Source: Lachnospiraceae bacterium (GTDB taxonomy: Bacteria > Bacillota > Clostridia > Lachnospirales > Lachnospiraceae). Taken from it: a stretch of 41,895 nt of DNA. Where the stretch lies: NCBI GenBank assembly GCA_021770785.1, contig JAETQH010000037.1:1-41895 (forward strand). The letters are read 5' to 3'. Below, piece by piece: positions 26,134 to 35,017 of the stretch. The notes under the pieces are model-generated. The model ran no database searches, had not been told where the DNA came from, and saw only the letters and a list, made by a program, of their open reading frames with translations. A program made the position numbers and the translations under genes. Position 1 is the stretch's first letter, and the number at the start of each line of letters is the position of its first letter.

Positions 26134-26463
26134 ATGACGAAGATAACGGTTTTCCAAAATCGGAAACAGGAATATATGGGCTTTGACTGTGTAGGACATG
26201 CAGGTTTTGCTTTTCGCGGAAAAGACGTGGTTTGTGCCGGAATTTCCATTCTGGTGCAGAATACGGTAAATGCCATTGAAAACTACACAGAGGAGGGATT
26301 TTCCTGTGAGGCGGACCCTGAGAGCGGGGATATCAGGTTTCGTTTTGAGAGTCCTGCCGGACATGATGCGGAATTGCTTGTAAAAGCCATGGTTTTGGGA
26401 TTGCAGGGGATTTTGGCATCTTATGGTAAGAAGTTTTTAAAGATAGAATTTAAGGAGGTGTAA
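26134..26463 (+). CDS. prp: Ribosomal-processing cysteine protease Prp
   Basis: The 109-residue protease removes the N-terminal extension of ribosomal protein L27 in Firmicutes and related bacteria. The catalytic pair is visible at His22 (GFDCVGHAGF) and Cys34 (VVCAGIS), the same numbering as in Staphylococcus aureus Prp. It lies between rplU and rpmA, and the adjacent L27 carries the matching cleavable extension. The stop is only a few bases before rpmA, giving tight coupling. Confidence 0.95.
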   Translation: MTKITVFQNRKQEYMGFDCVGHAGFAFRGKDVVCAGISILVQNTVNAIENYTEEGFSCEADPESGDIRFRFESPAGHDAELLVKAMVLGLQGILASYGKKFLKIEFKEV

Positions 26464-26466
26464 CCT

Positions 26467-26751
26467 ATGTTTAAGATTGATCTTCAGTTTTTTGCTCATA
26501 AAAAGGGAGTCGGTTCTACCAAGAACGGACGTGATTCTGAGTCTAAGAGATTAGGAGCAAAAAGAGCAGACGGACAGTTCGTAAAGGCTGGTAACATTTT
26601 ATACAGACAGCGTGGAACTAAGATTCATCCGGGTGTTAATGTAGGCATCGGCGGTGATGATACATTATTCGCTTTAACGGATGGTATCTTAAGATTCGAG
26701 AGAAAAGGAAGAGACAAGAAACAGGCTTCCGTTTATCCAGTAGCTGAATAA
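26467..26751 (+). CDS. rpmA: 50S ribosomal protein L27 (bL27) with cleavable N-terminus
   Basis: The 94-residue ribosomal protein opens with [14 protein letters not shown]. In Firmicutes, Prp cleaves after the LQFFA sequence so that the mature protein begins HKKG, reaching the peptidyl transferase centre. The rest ([30 protein letters not shown]) is highly conserved. An AAGGAGGTG ribosome site precedes the ATG and overlaps the end of prp. Confidence 0.97.
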   Translation: MFKIDLQFFAHKKGVGSTKNGRDSESKRLGAKRADGQFVKAGNILYRQRGTKIHPGVNVGIGGDDTLFALTDGILRFERKGRDKKQASVYPVAE

Positions 26752-28254
<1,503 letters not shown>

Positions 28255-28275
28255 AAATGGGAAAGGATAGTTATT

Positions 28276-28572
28276 ATGGCATTAACAAGCAAACAGCGGG
28301 CTTATCTCGGTGGTCAGGCAAGCACCTTAGATCCGATTTTCCAGATTGGAAAGTCAAGCCTGACGCCGGAAATCATCACTGCCTTAGATGAGGCATTGGA
28401 AAAACGGGAATTGATAAAGATTTCCGTGTTAAAAAACTGTATTGACGAGCCAAAGGAAATTGCAAATGTAATTGCAGAACGTACCCGTTCCGATGTGGTG
28501 AAGGTGATTGGCAAAAAAATCATCCTGTTCCGTCAGGCAAAGAAAAATTCAAAATTTGAACTTCCCAATTAA
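28276..28572 (+). CDS. yhbY: YhbY family CRM-domain RNA-binding protein
   Basis: The 98-residue protein consists of one CRM domain, with LTSKQRAYLGGQAS and IFQIGKSSLTPEI followed by RELIKISVLKN. YhbY binds the 50S precursor and is involved in late ribosome assembly in E. coli. It follows obgE by 21 bases and precedes nadD, the usual order in Firmicutes. An AAAGGA site precedes the ATG. Confidence 0.94.
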   Translation: MALTSKQRAYLGGQASTLDPIFQIGKSSLTPEIITALDEALEKRELIKISVLKNCIDEPKEIANVIAERTRSDVVKVIGKKIILFRQAKKNSKFELPN

Positions 28573-28587
28573 CGGGGGAAGAAAAGG

Positions 28588-29208
28588 ATGGAAAAAAGGA
28601 TAGGAATATTTGGCGGTTCCTTTGACCCCATTCATTCAGGACATCTCAATATTGCAACAAGCGCCTACAAGGAGTTTGATTTAGATGAGGTATGGTTTGT
28701 TCCGGCGGGGCATTCACCCAATAAAAATGAAAATCAGATGACGCCCGCTGACCTCCGGGCAGAAATGGTGTCCCTTGCCATAGAGGGAATCCCTTATTTT
28801 AAACTCTGCGATATTGAGATAGCGTCGGAGGAAATCAGCTATACTTATATCACTTTGACAAAATTAAAAGAGCGGTATCCTGATAAAAAATTCTTTTTTA
28901 TTATGGGGGCGGATTCACTGGATTATTTCGAGCGCTGGCATCATCCGAAAATTATTTGCCAGAAAGCAGTAATTTTAACGGCAGTCCGGGACGATATGGA
29001 TATCACAGCTATCCGGCAGAAAATTGCGGAGATACAGCGCCTGTTTCCGGCGGAGATTTATCCCGTCTCCGGCGGAAAGACCGATATTTCCTCCAGCAGT
29101 CTCCGTCAGGAGCTGTCAGAGGGAAAAACAGACAGCCTTACGATGCTGCCGGAAAAGGTGAGAGTTTTCATTAAGGAGAAAAAGCTGTATTCCGGGAATC
29201 AAAGTTAA
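28588..29208 (+). CDS. nadD: Nicotinate-nucleotide adenylyltransferase
   Basis: The 206-residue enzyme adenylates nicotinate mononucleotide to deamido-NAD, an essential step of NAD synthesis. GIFGGSFDPIHSGHLNIA is the nucleotidyltransferase HxGH motif, FIMGADSLDYFERWH is the conserved central motif, and DISSSSLRQELSEG is the SSTxIR-like C-terminal motif. It is the second adenylyltransferase of this fold in the window after coaD. The start follows a GGGGGAAGAAAAGG site. Confidence 0.95.
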   Translation: MEKRIGIFGGSFDPIHSGHLNIATSAYKEFDLDEVWFVPAGHSPNKNENQMTPADLRAEMVSLAIEGIPYFKLCDIEIASEEISYTYITLTKLKERYPDKKFFFIMGADSLDYFERWHHPKIICQKAVILTAVRDDMDITAIRQKIAEIQRLFPAEIYPVSGGKTDISSSSLRQELSEGKTDSLTMLPEKVRVFIKEKKLYSGNQS

Positions 29209-29241
29209 TTTCGGACGGTAAATGTAAGGAAAAATCGTGAT

Positions 29242-29269
29242 TTGGCAATTTGTACAGATAAAAAATAAT
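29242..29269 (+). promoter_or_regulatory. Weak candidate promoter of yqeK-rsfS
   Basis: TTGGCA (29242-29247), a 16-base spacer and AATAAT (29264-29269) could drive yqeK and rsfS separately from nadD. The match is partial, and the region is AT-rich, so the call is tentative. Confidence 0.3.
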
Positions 29270-29291
29270 ATTTTTATGGAGGACGCAGGTT

Positions 29292-29870
29292 ATGGAACTT
29301 CATGAGATAAGGAAAAAGTTAAAAAAGGAACTCGATAAAGGGCGATATGAGCACACCAAGGGCGTGATGTATACGGCAGGCTGCCTTGCCATGGCGCATG
29401 GGTATTCCGTAGAAAAAGCTATGCTTGCAGGACTGCTTCACGACTGTGCAAAGTGCATTCCAAACGATGAAAAGATTGCGCTCTGCGAGAAAAACCACAT
29501 TCTCATTCACCCGGTGGAGTACGAAAGCCCCTATCTGCTTCATGCAAAGCTGGGGGCATATCTTGCAGAGAAAACCTACGGCGTTTCTAACCCGGAGATT
29601 TTACATGCCATTAAAGTGCATACCACGGGAGAACCGGATATGAACCTGCTGGACAAAATTATTTATATTGCCGATTACATTGAACCGGGGCGTGATAAGG
29701 CGCCGAATTTACAGGAAGTGCGTCAGATGGCGTTTCAGGATTTGAATGTCTGTATGGCGCAAATCCTGCGTGATACGCTGATGTATTTAATGAGCCGGGG
29801 CGGAAGTATTGACAACACCACCAGGATGACTTATGAGTTTTATAAACAGTATTTAGATAACGAAGCATAG
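29292..29870 (+). CDS. yqeK: YqeK-type HD-domain Ap4A hydrolase
   Basis: The 192-residue HD-fold metal enzyme matches YqeK, a symmetrical diadenosine tetraphosphatase. The metal-binding pattern has His21 (RYEHTKGV) and His50-Asp51 (GLLHDCAK), and the later AIKVHTTGEP and IYIADYIEPGR residues complete the site. It would break down Ap4A, a stress-related nucleotide. A TGGAGGACG ribosome site lies ahead. The order nadD-yqeK-rsfS is standard. Confidence 0.94.
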   Translation: MELHEIRKKLKKELDKGRYEHTKGVMYTAGCLAMAHGYSVEKAMLAGLLHDCAKCIPNDEKIALCEKNHILIHPVEYESPYLLHAKLGAYLAEKTYGVSNPEILHAIKVHTTGEPDMNLLDKIIYIADYIEPGRDKAPNLQEVRQMAFQDLNVCMAQILRDTLMYLMSRGGSIDNTTRMTYEFYKQYLDNEA

Positions 29871-29948
29871 TATTCGGGACTGTATTGGAGGGCAGCTTTT
29901 TTTAGAAGCATGTGCCACTCCAGAAGAGAAGAGAGGAGAGTAGGAAAG

Positions 29949-30296
29949 ATGGAAGCAGCAGAATTTTGTAAAATTGCCGTTGCGGCATTAGAGGACCGGA
30001 AGGCGGAGGATATTAAGGTCATTGATATCCGGGAAATTTCTCCTATTGCGGATTTTTTTATCATTGCAAACGGAACAAACCAGAACCAGATTCAGGCAAT
30101 GCGGGATGCGGCGGACGAAGCCTTGTACAGAGCAGGATTGCCTGTAAAACAGGTGGAGGGAAACCAGAATTCTACCTGGATACTGATGGACTATGGTGAT
30201 GTGATTATCCATATCTTCTCCAAGGAGGACCGTCTGTTTTATGATTTGGAGCGTGTCTGGAGAGACGGAAAAGAAATTGATGTGAAGGAACTGTAA
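29949..30296 (+). CDS. rsfS: Ribosome silencing factor RsfS
   Basis: The 115-residue protein binds L14 and blocks joining of the ribosomal subunits when nutrients are scarce. The core DIKVIDIREISPIADFFIIANG and the NSTWILMDYGDVIIHIF motifs are diagnostic. The start at 29949 is supported by GAGGAGAG and AGGAAAG upstream. An earlier in-frame ATG at 29910 would add an unusual basic leader. A terminator follows. Confidence 0.95.
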   Translation: MEAAEFCKIAVAALEDRKAEDIKVIDIREISPIADFFIIANGTNQNQIQAMRDAADEALYRAGLPVKQVEGNQNSTWILMDYGDVIIHIFSKEDRLFYDLERVWRDGKEIDVKEL

Positions 30297-30302
30297 GGCA
30301 GA

Positions 30303-30353
30303 AAGGTATGTTTCCGCAGCGGAAAGCTGATTGCGGGCTCATACCTTTTTCTT
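30303..30353 (+). terminator. Intrinsic terminator after rsfS
   Basis: AAGGTATG (30303-30310) pairs with CATACCTT (30340-30347), with a smaller TTTCC/GGAAA hairpin inside, and a T-rich stretch follows. It should end the ribosomal-protein/GTPase operon. Confidence 0.8.
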
Positions 30354-30410
30354 TTGCCGGGAAGAGGCTTGGGAAGTAAGGCGAAGATTGTAAAGAAATA
30401 AATTTATGAC

Positions 30411-30452
30411 AGGAAGAAGCATTAGCGGGGATTCGTTAATGCTTCTTCTTTG
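30411..30452. terminator. Hairpin between rsfS and lexA, probable lexA terminator
   Basis: A 15-base stem with one G-T pair (30413-30427 with about 30434-30449) lies just past the end of lexA. No long T run follows on the - strand, so termination efficiency is uncertain. Confidence 0.45.
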
Positions 30453-30456
30453 GTGA

Positions 30457-31074
30457 TTAATGCCAGAAACGCATAACGCCGAATACTTTTCCGATGATAG
30501 AGCATTCTTTTACGATAATAGGCTCCATCGTGTCATTTTCCGGCTGCAGGCGGTAATAACCGTCTTCTTTATAAAATGTCTTAACAGTGGCAGAATCATC
30601 CACCAGCGCCACCACAACGTCACCGTTCTTAGCGTCGGACTGGCTCTGTACTAAAATCTGGTCCCCGTCCATGATACCGATATTAATCATGCTCTCACCC
30701 TTAACCGTAAGCATAAAAGACTCTGCATTCGGCATAAACTCCGTGGGGATAGGGAAGTAATTTTCAATATTTTCCACTGCCAGAAGAGGCTGTCCGGCGG
30801 CAACCTTTCCGATGAGAGGAACGTTTACCACCTCACGTCTGGTAAGATTAAAATTGTCATCAATAATCTCGATAGCCCTGGGCTTGGTAGGGTCCCTTCT
30901 GATATAGCCATTCTTTTCTAAAGTTTCGAGATGGGAGTGAACGGAGGAAGTGGACTTTAAATCCACTGCTTCACAAATTTCCCGGACAGCAGGAGGATAA
31001 CCTTTATTTAAAATTTCCTGCTTGATATATTCTAAAATTTCCCGTTGTTTATTGCTGATTTTTCCGTATGACAT
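30457..31074 (-). CDS. lexA: SOS-response transcriptional repressor LexA
   Basis: The 205-residue repressor has an N-terminal winged-helix DNA-binding domain (about residues 1-70) and a C-terminal self-cleaving protease domain. The cleavage site is Ala93-Gly94 (KVAAGQPLLA), and the catalytic Ser128 (VKGESM) and Lys165 (ATVKTFY) are present. RecA bound to single-stranded DNA triggers its cleavage. The start at 31074 is set by AGGAGG six bases upstream. An upstream extension in frame to 31209 runs through the promoter and is not used. It is divergent from yneA, with LexA boxes between the two. Confidence 0.96.
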   Translation of the reverse strand: MSYGKISNKQREILEYIKQEILNKGYPPAVREICEAVDLKSTSSVHSHLETLEKNGYIRRDPTKPRAIEIIDDNFNLTRREVVNVPLIGKVAAGQPLLAVENIENYFPIPTEFMPNAESFMLTVKGESMINIGIMDGDQILVQSQSDAKNGDVVVALVDDSATVKTFYKEDGYYRLQPENDTMEPIIVKECSIIGKVFGVMRFWH

Positions 31075-31140
31075 AAAAGTCCTCCTGTCTGTTTTAATAA
31101 GAAACAAATGTATAAAACATTCATCGTATCTCTTTCTAAT

Positions 31141-31169
31141 AGTGTAACACAGAATAGAACAAAATGCAA
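31141..31169 (-). promoter_or_regulatory. Candidate lexA promoter
   Basis: On the - strand there is TTGCAT (31164-31169), a 17-base spacer and TACACT (31141-31146). It lies between the lexA ribosome site and the nearest LexA box, a workable position for an autoregulated promoter. Confidence 0.5.
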
Positions 31170-31179
31170 ACATATATTC

Positions 31180-31193
31180 CGAAAATTTGTTCG
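31180..31193. promoter_or_regulatory. LexA box (lexA side)
   Basis: CGAAAATTTGTTCG differs at one position from the Gram-positive LexA consensus CGAACnnnnGTTCG. It lies upstream of the lexA -35 box and is probably the autoregulatory site. Confidence 0.75.
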
Positions 31194-31202
31194 AAATTTT
31201 TC

Positions 31203-31231
31203 TTGACAAACGGACGTTCTGGTATTATGAT
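31203..31231 (+). promoter_or_regulatory. Promoter of yneA
   Basis: TTGACA (31203-31208), a 17-base spacer and TATGAT (31226-31231) form a strong sigma-A promoter. Three LexA-box-like sites overlap or follow it, so the gene should be off until DNA damage. Confidence 0.75.
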
Positions 31232-31265
31232 ACACATACAAACAGTTGTTCGTAACGTGTGTTCG
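31207..31265. promoter_or_regulatory. Cluster of three LexA-box-like sites in the yneA promoter
   Basis: Candidates are CAAACggacGTTCT (31207-31220, two mismatches, between -35 and -10), CAAACagttGTTCG (31239-31252, one mismatch) and GTAACgtgtGTTCG (31252-31265, two mismatches). The last two abut. Together with the lexA-side box they suggest tight, cooperative SOS control. Confidence 0.6.
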
Positions 31266-31288
31266 TTTTATAATGAGGAGGTTTTACT

Positions 31289-31624
31289 ATGAGAAGCAAA
31301 AGAGAAGCAGCGGGAAGTCAGGGATTTATCGTATTTGTCATTGTATTATCTGCATTTTTTATTCTGGTTTGTACCATGGTATTCGGAAGCATTCGGACTT
31401 CTGCCGCATCAGCAGATGTTCCTTATAAATATTATACCAGTATCCGAATACAGGCGGGAGATACCCTCTGGGATATCGCAGATACTTATTGTTCGCCGGA
31501 ATATGATACGGTATCTGATTATATTGAAGAGATATGCAGTATCAACCGGCTTTCTTCCGGTGATGAGATACATTCCGGACAATATATTATGGTTCCTTAT
31601 TATTCCCAGGAATATTTAAAATAA
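31289..31624 (+). CDS. yneA: SOS-induced cell division inhibitor, YneA-like, with LysM domain
   Basis: The 111-residue protein has an N-terminal membrane anchor or signal (about residues 13-40) and one LysM peptidoglycan-binding domain (about 50-107, with IQAGDTLWDIADTY). In Bacillus YneA blocks cell division during the SOS response. The divergent lexA neighbour and the LexA boxes support the same role here. An AATGAGGAGG site lies before the ATG. Confidence 0.88.
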   Translation: MRSKREAAGSQGFIVFVIVLSAFFILVCTMVFGSIRTSAASADVPYKYYTSIRIQAGDTLWDIADTYCSPEYDTVSDYIEEICSINRLSSGDEIHSGQYIMVPYYSQEYLK

Positions 31625-31681
31625 GGTGTTTTTCCTGATTAGGCAAAGAGTGAGCCAGTGAGCCGTTAAGGAGGGGGTATT

Positions 31682-32092
31682 ATGGCAGGAGAAGAAAAAA
31701 GCTATCAGATTATTGCTGTTGACTTTGACGGTACACTTTGTGTTGACTGTTATCCTCATATTGGTACACCGAATCTTCCTTTGATATTTTTACTAAAACG
31801 GTTAAAAGCACAGGATAGACGGTTAATACTCTGGACGTGCCGTTGCGGAAGATATTTAGAGGAAGCCGTGAACTGGTGCCGGAATTGGGGACTGGAATTT
31901 GATGCCGTCAATAAGAACGTAGAGGAAATTATTGAGAAATACGGTAGTGATTCACGCAAGATATATGCAGATGTCTATATTGATGATAAATCATGTTTTC
32001 CCTGGCAGCTGCCGGAAACAGATTCATGGAAAGAAGAGACTCAGCTGCCGGAAACAGAACCATGGAAAGAAGAGACTCAGACACCGGGTTAG
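31682..32092 (+). CDS. Small HAD-like protein with a repeated tail
   Basis: The 136-residue protein begins with the HAD phosphatase motif AVDFDGTLC (Asp14, Asp16). LWTCRCGRYL carries the second-motif Thr, and VYIDDKSCFP looks like the metal-binding acidic motif 4. No cap domain is evident, so it may be a small HAD hydrolase. The tail has two copies of a 12-residue repeat beginning QLPET and ending WKEET. An AGGAGGG site precedes the ATG. Its substrate and link to the SOS pair are unknown. Confidence 0.75.
   Translation: MAGEEKSYQIIAVDFDGTLCVDCYPHIGTPNLPLIFLLKRLKAQDRRLILWTCRCGRYLEEAVNWCRNWGLEFDAVNKNVEEIIEKYGSDSRKIYADVYIDDKSCFPWQLPETDSWKEETQLPETEPWKEETQTPG
32006..32077 (+). repeat. Two 36-base tandem repeats in the HAD-like gene
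   Basis: The copies at 32006-32041 and 32042-32077 differ at only a few positions and add an acidic, proline-containing tail in frame. A third partial repeat begins after them. Confidence 0.8.
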
Positions 32093-32119
32093 GACTGGCG
32101 GACAAAAAACGCGCCTAAG

Positions 32120-32148
32120 TTGTTTTTTTCTTCAAAATGCGGTATACT
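32120..32148 (+). promoter_or_regulatory. Candidate promoter of plsC
   Basis: TTGTTT (32120-32125), a 17-base spacer and TATACT (32143-32148) precede plsC by about 130 bases. The stretch from there to 32279 is a long 5' leader. Confidence 0.5.
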
Positions 32149-32278
32149 ATCTACATGAATTATAATGTATAAGTTATAAGTTATGAGTAATAAGCAGCGT
32201 CAGAGTATGCAAGATACCCGGACGAATGATGTTATACTGCAATTCGGAAGAAATGTAATACGGAGGATGAGGTTAGTT

Positions 32279-32998
32279 ATGTTGAAGTTTATATACGTGA
32301 TTTTGATGAATTTATTTCGGGCACCTTATATGATTCCCAAGATGCGCAGGGAGGCGGATCATCCGGAAAAATATTCAACAGAAGAGCGGTATGAACTGGC
32401 GCGGTATGCGATACGCCTTATGAAAATGACAGGCGGGATTCGTACCAAGGCATATGGGATGGAGAATCTTCCCGAAACAGGCGGTTATATGATGTATCCT
32501 AACCATCAGGGAAAGTATGATGCCCTCGGCATTATTTATACCCATAAGCGTCCCTGTTCCCTGGTAATGGATAAGCTGAAGTCCCGGACAATCCTTGTAA
32601 ATGAATTTGTGGATTTGTTAGAGGGAAAGCGTTTAGACAGAAAGGATGTCCGTCAGGCATTGACGGTTATCAATAAAGTATCGGAAGAGGTCAAAGAAGG
32701 AAAAAGGTATATCCTGTTTCCGGAAGGGGGCTATGATTATAATAACCGTAATAATGTCTGCAGCTTTAAAGCAGGAAGCTTTAAAATAGCTTTAAAGACC
32801 AAGGCGCCTATTGTTCCGGTGGCATTAATTGACTCTTATAAAGTATTCAATAGTTTTTCTTTGGGACCGGTCACTACACAGGTACATTATTTGAAACCGA
32901 TTTATGCAGAAGAATATGGTACATTAAAAACACCTGAAATTGCAGAGTTGGTGCGAAGCCGCATACAGGAGAAGATTGATGAAGTGTTAGGTGCTTAA
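32279..32998 (+). CDS. plsC: 1-acyl-sn-glycerol-3-phosphate acyltransferase (PlsC family)
   Basis: The 239-residue membrane-associated enzyme adds the second acyl chain to lysophosphatidic acid. NHQGKYDA (the NHxxxxD catalytic motif) and YILFPEGGYDY (acceptor site) are present, together with the PIVPVALIDSYKVF region. A hydrophobic N-terminal segment (LKFIYVILMNLF) probably anchors it. ATG 32279 is preferred because GGATGAGG lies before it. The in-frame ATG at 32183 has no ribosome site and would add 32 unusual residues. Confidence 0.85.
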   Translation: MLKFIYVILMNLFRAPYMIPKMRREADHPEKYSTEERYELARYAIRLMKMTGGIRTKAYGMENLPETGGYMMYPNHQGKYDALGIIYTHKRPCSLVMDKLKSRTILVNEFVDLLEGKRLDRKDVRQALTVINKVSEEVKEGKRYILFPEGGYDYNNRNNVCSFKAGSFKIALKTKAPIVPVALIDSYKVFNSFSLGPVTTQVHYLKPIYAEEYGTLKTPEIAELVRSRIQEKIDEVLGA

Positions 32999-33032
32999 AA
33001 AGCTGCTTGTAAAAAACAAGCAGCTTTTTGGC
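32997..33032 (+). terminator. Intrinsic terminator after plsC
   Basis: AAAAAGCTGCTTG (32997-33009) pairs with CAAGCAGCTTTTT (33017-33029), ending in a T run. The A-rich 5' side makes it likely to act in both directions. Confidence 0.85.
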
Positions 33033-33097
33033 AGTTTTATCCTCTCCGTATCACAGATGGAGGCGTAAGGCTGTGAAACAAACAGGAGGGAATAAAC

Positions 33098-33769
33098 GTG
33101 ATTGATGTGTACTATGCAGAAGATGATAAAATAATTGCACAATCTGTGAAAGAATATTTGGAGCAGCAGAATTGCAGCGTGACAGTTTTTGAAACCGTTG
33201 CTGATGTTAGAAAGGCATTGGGAAGTCGTATTCCCACTATTCTTTTAGTGGACTGGAATATGCCGGACGGACAAGGGAACGAATTATGTATCTGGGTTCG
33301 TGAGAGATGGAGTGATTTACCAATTATCTTCCTGACGGTCCGCGGAGATTCCCATGATATTATCTCCGGCTTTCAGAACGGTGCAGACGATTATGTTGTA
33401 AAGCCCTTTGAACTTACTATCCTGTATTCCCGAATGCTTGCGCTGCTGCGTAGGGCGGGTAAAACAAAAGAAACAAAGCTATTTTGCGACAACTTGACGC
33501 TGGATAGAGAAAAAATGGCTGTCTACTGCGGGCAGGAGGAAATCCGGGTAAGTCAGCCGGAATATTTTTTGCTTTTATTGCTGATGGAAAATAAAGGAAG
33601 GACTATTACCAGAAAGCAGTTATTAGAACAGGTGTGGGACAGCAATGGAAATTATGTGAATGACAATACATTAACAGTCACGATGAAGCGGCTAAGAGAA
33701 AAGCTGCACAATCCACCTTGCCTGAAAACAATTCGCAGTTTTGGTTATCGCATGGAGGACATTATATGA
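33098..33769 (+). CDS. OmpR-family response regulator
   Basis: The 223-residue regulator has a receiver domain with the acidic pair Asp9-Asp10, phosphoacceptor Asp52 (LLVDWNMPD), Thr80 and Lys102 (VVKPF), and a C-terminal winged-helix domain (RVSQPEYFLLLLLMENKGR to SFGYRMEDI). It starts with GTG at 33098 after AGGAGGG. The stop overlaps the kinase start by four bases. With the kinase and the ABC pair it forms a four-gene sensing and export module. Likely targets are the repeats before the ABC genes. Confidence 0.92.
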   Translation: MIDVYYAEDDKIIAQSVKEYLEQQNCSVTVFETVADVRKALGSRIPTILLVDWNMPDGQGNELCIWVRERWSDLPIIFLTVRGDSHDIISGFQNGADDYVVKPFELTILYSRMLALLRRAGKTKETKLFCDNLTLDREKMAVYCGQEEIRVSQPEYFLLLLLMENKGRTITRKQLLEQVWDSNGNYVNDNTLTVTMKRLREKLHNPPCLKTIRSFGYRMEDII

Positions 33770-34953
33770 ACGGAAGAAGAAAGAAAAAAGCAATGCTTCT
33801 GCTTTCAGTTTTCTTTATTTTCCTTTGTGTAGTCAGTATTTCGGCGTTTTGGCTACATTCCTATCAACAGGCGACGTTTCAACATATTTCAACGTTTTGC
33901 GAAATTCTCGTTAAAGCCCACCCGGAAACGGAGCAACAAGTACTTTCCGCCCTAAAAGAATACAATACCCTCACAGAGCAGCAGATAAGTGGAAACTATT
34001 TTCTGGCACAATATGGATATCGTGTTAATGAATTTTGCAAGGGACTTCCAATCAATATTTTTTTTCTTTCATCTGTACTGTTTTTGGTTATAGCCTGTGT
34101 ATTTTTTATTTCAACAAGAAGCGCAGACAAGCGGAATCGCAAACGAATTACAGAGTTGACAGATTATCTGGAACAAGTCAATCTGGGAGCTGGCGGGACA
34201 ATCATTCGGATGCAGGAGGATGATTTTTCTCATCTGCAGGACGAAATATATAAGACAGTTACAACGCTTTATCAGACAAAGGAAACAGCGATAACCGCAA
34301 GGAAAAGGTTCGCTGAAAATTTAGAAAATATCGCTCATCAACTCAAAACACCTATTACAGCTGCTTTTCTCTCTTTGCAGCTTATGAAAAAAACTGCTCC
34401 CAATGATTATGGAAATCAGATAGAAAAACAGTTGGAACGCTTAAATCGTCTGGAAGAATCCCTATTAACCCTCTCTAAGATTGACGCAGGCACTTTGCCG
34501 CTGAATCACACTAGGGTTGATATTTATACAGCATTAAATCTGGCGACAGAGAATTTGGATGATTTACTGCGAAAAGAAGAAGTTTCCGTTGAGATTCCGG
34601 ATAACGGTTGTATCGAATTTTTCGGCGATATGGAATGGACAATGGAAGCGCTTATCAATCTTTTGAAAAACTGTATGGAACATTCTAAGCCTGGCGGGAT
34701 GATTCATTGCGATTACACAGAAAATCCCTTGTATGTGGAAATCTTGATTTGGGACGAGGGTAAGGGTTTTGACCCGGAGGACATACCACATCTTTTTGAA
34801 CGATTTTACCGTGGGAGGCGTGCCGCAGGCAATGGAATTGGAATCGGACTGGCTCTTGCTAAGTCTATTTTTGAATTGCAGAATGGAACAATTACCGCCC
34901 GTAATCTGCAAGGAGGCGGTGCCTGTTTTGAAATAAGAGTGTACAGTCACTGA
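33766..34953 (+). CDS. Membrane sensor histidine kinase
   Basis: The 395-residue kinase has two membrane helices (about 8-30 and 98-118) bracketing a roughly 68-residue extracytoplasmic loop, then a HisKA domain with His191 (NIAHQLKTP) and an ATPase domain (Asn302 in LLKNCMEHS, WDEGKGFDPEDI, NGIGIGLALAK). Classical BceS kinases have almost no outside loop, so this one may sense a ligand itself or through the transporter. The start is set by GGAGG and the overlap with the regulator gene. The in-frame ATG at 33718 is rejected. Confidence 0.92.
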   Translation: MNGRRKKKAMLLLSVFFIFLCVVSISAFWLHSYQQATFQHISTFCEILVKAHPETEQQVLSALKEYNTLTEQQISGNYFLAQYGYRVNEFCKGLPINIFFLSSVLFLVIACVFFISTRSADKRNRKRITELTDYLEQVNLGAGGTIIRMQEDDFSHLQDEIYKTVTTLYQTKETAITARKRFAENLENIAHQLKTPITAAFLSLQLMKKTAPNDYGNQIEKQLERLNRLEESLLTLSKIDAGTLPLNHTRVDIYTALNLATENLDDLLRKEEVSVEIPDNGCIEFFGDMEWTMEALINLLKNCMEHSKPGGMIHCDYTENPLYVEILIWDEGKGFDPEDIPHLFERFYRGRRAAGNGIGIGLALAKSIFELQNGTITARNLQGGGACFEIRVYSH

Positions 34954-34977
34954 GATGTCACTTTTCTTTGTTATACT
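34946..34977 (+). promoter_or_regulatory. Response-regulator site and promoter of the ABC genes (candidate)
   Basis: GTCAC occurs at 34946-34950 and 34957-34961, eleven bases apart, and TATACT lies at 34972-34977. Tandem half-sites one helical turn apart upstream of a -10 with no good -35 box are typical of activated OmpR-family promoters. Transcription would start near 34984. Confidence 0.5.
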
Positions 34978-35017
34978 ATATTTAGGTCGAACAATATAAC
35001 AGAAAGGAGAAAGTGAC
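34957..35017 (+). promoter_or_regulatory. Inverted repeat enclosing the ABC gene ribosome site
   Basis: The arms 34957-34975 and 34995-35017 are nearly complementary, with an internal loop holding AAAGGAG, the ribosome site of the ATPase gene. Read-through RNA from the kinase gene could form this hairpin, but RNA started near 34984 would lack the left arm. Confidence 0.5.
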
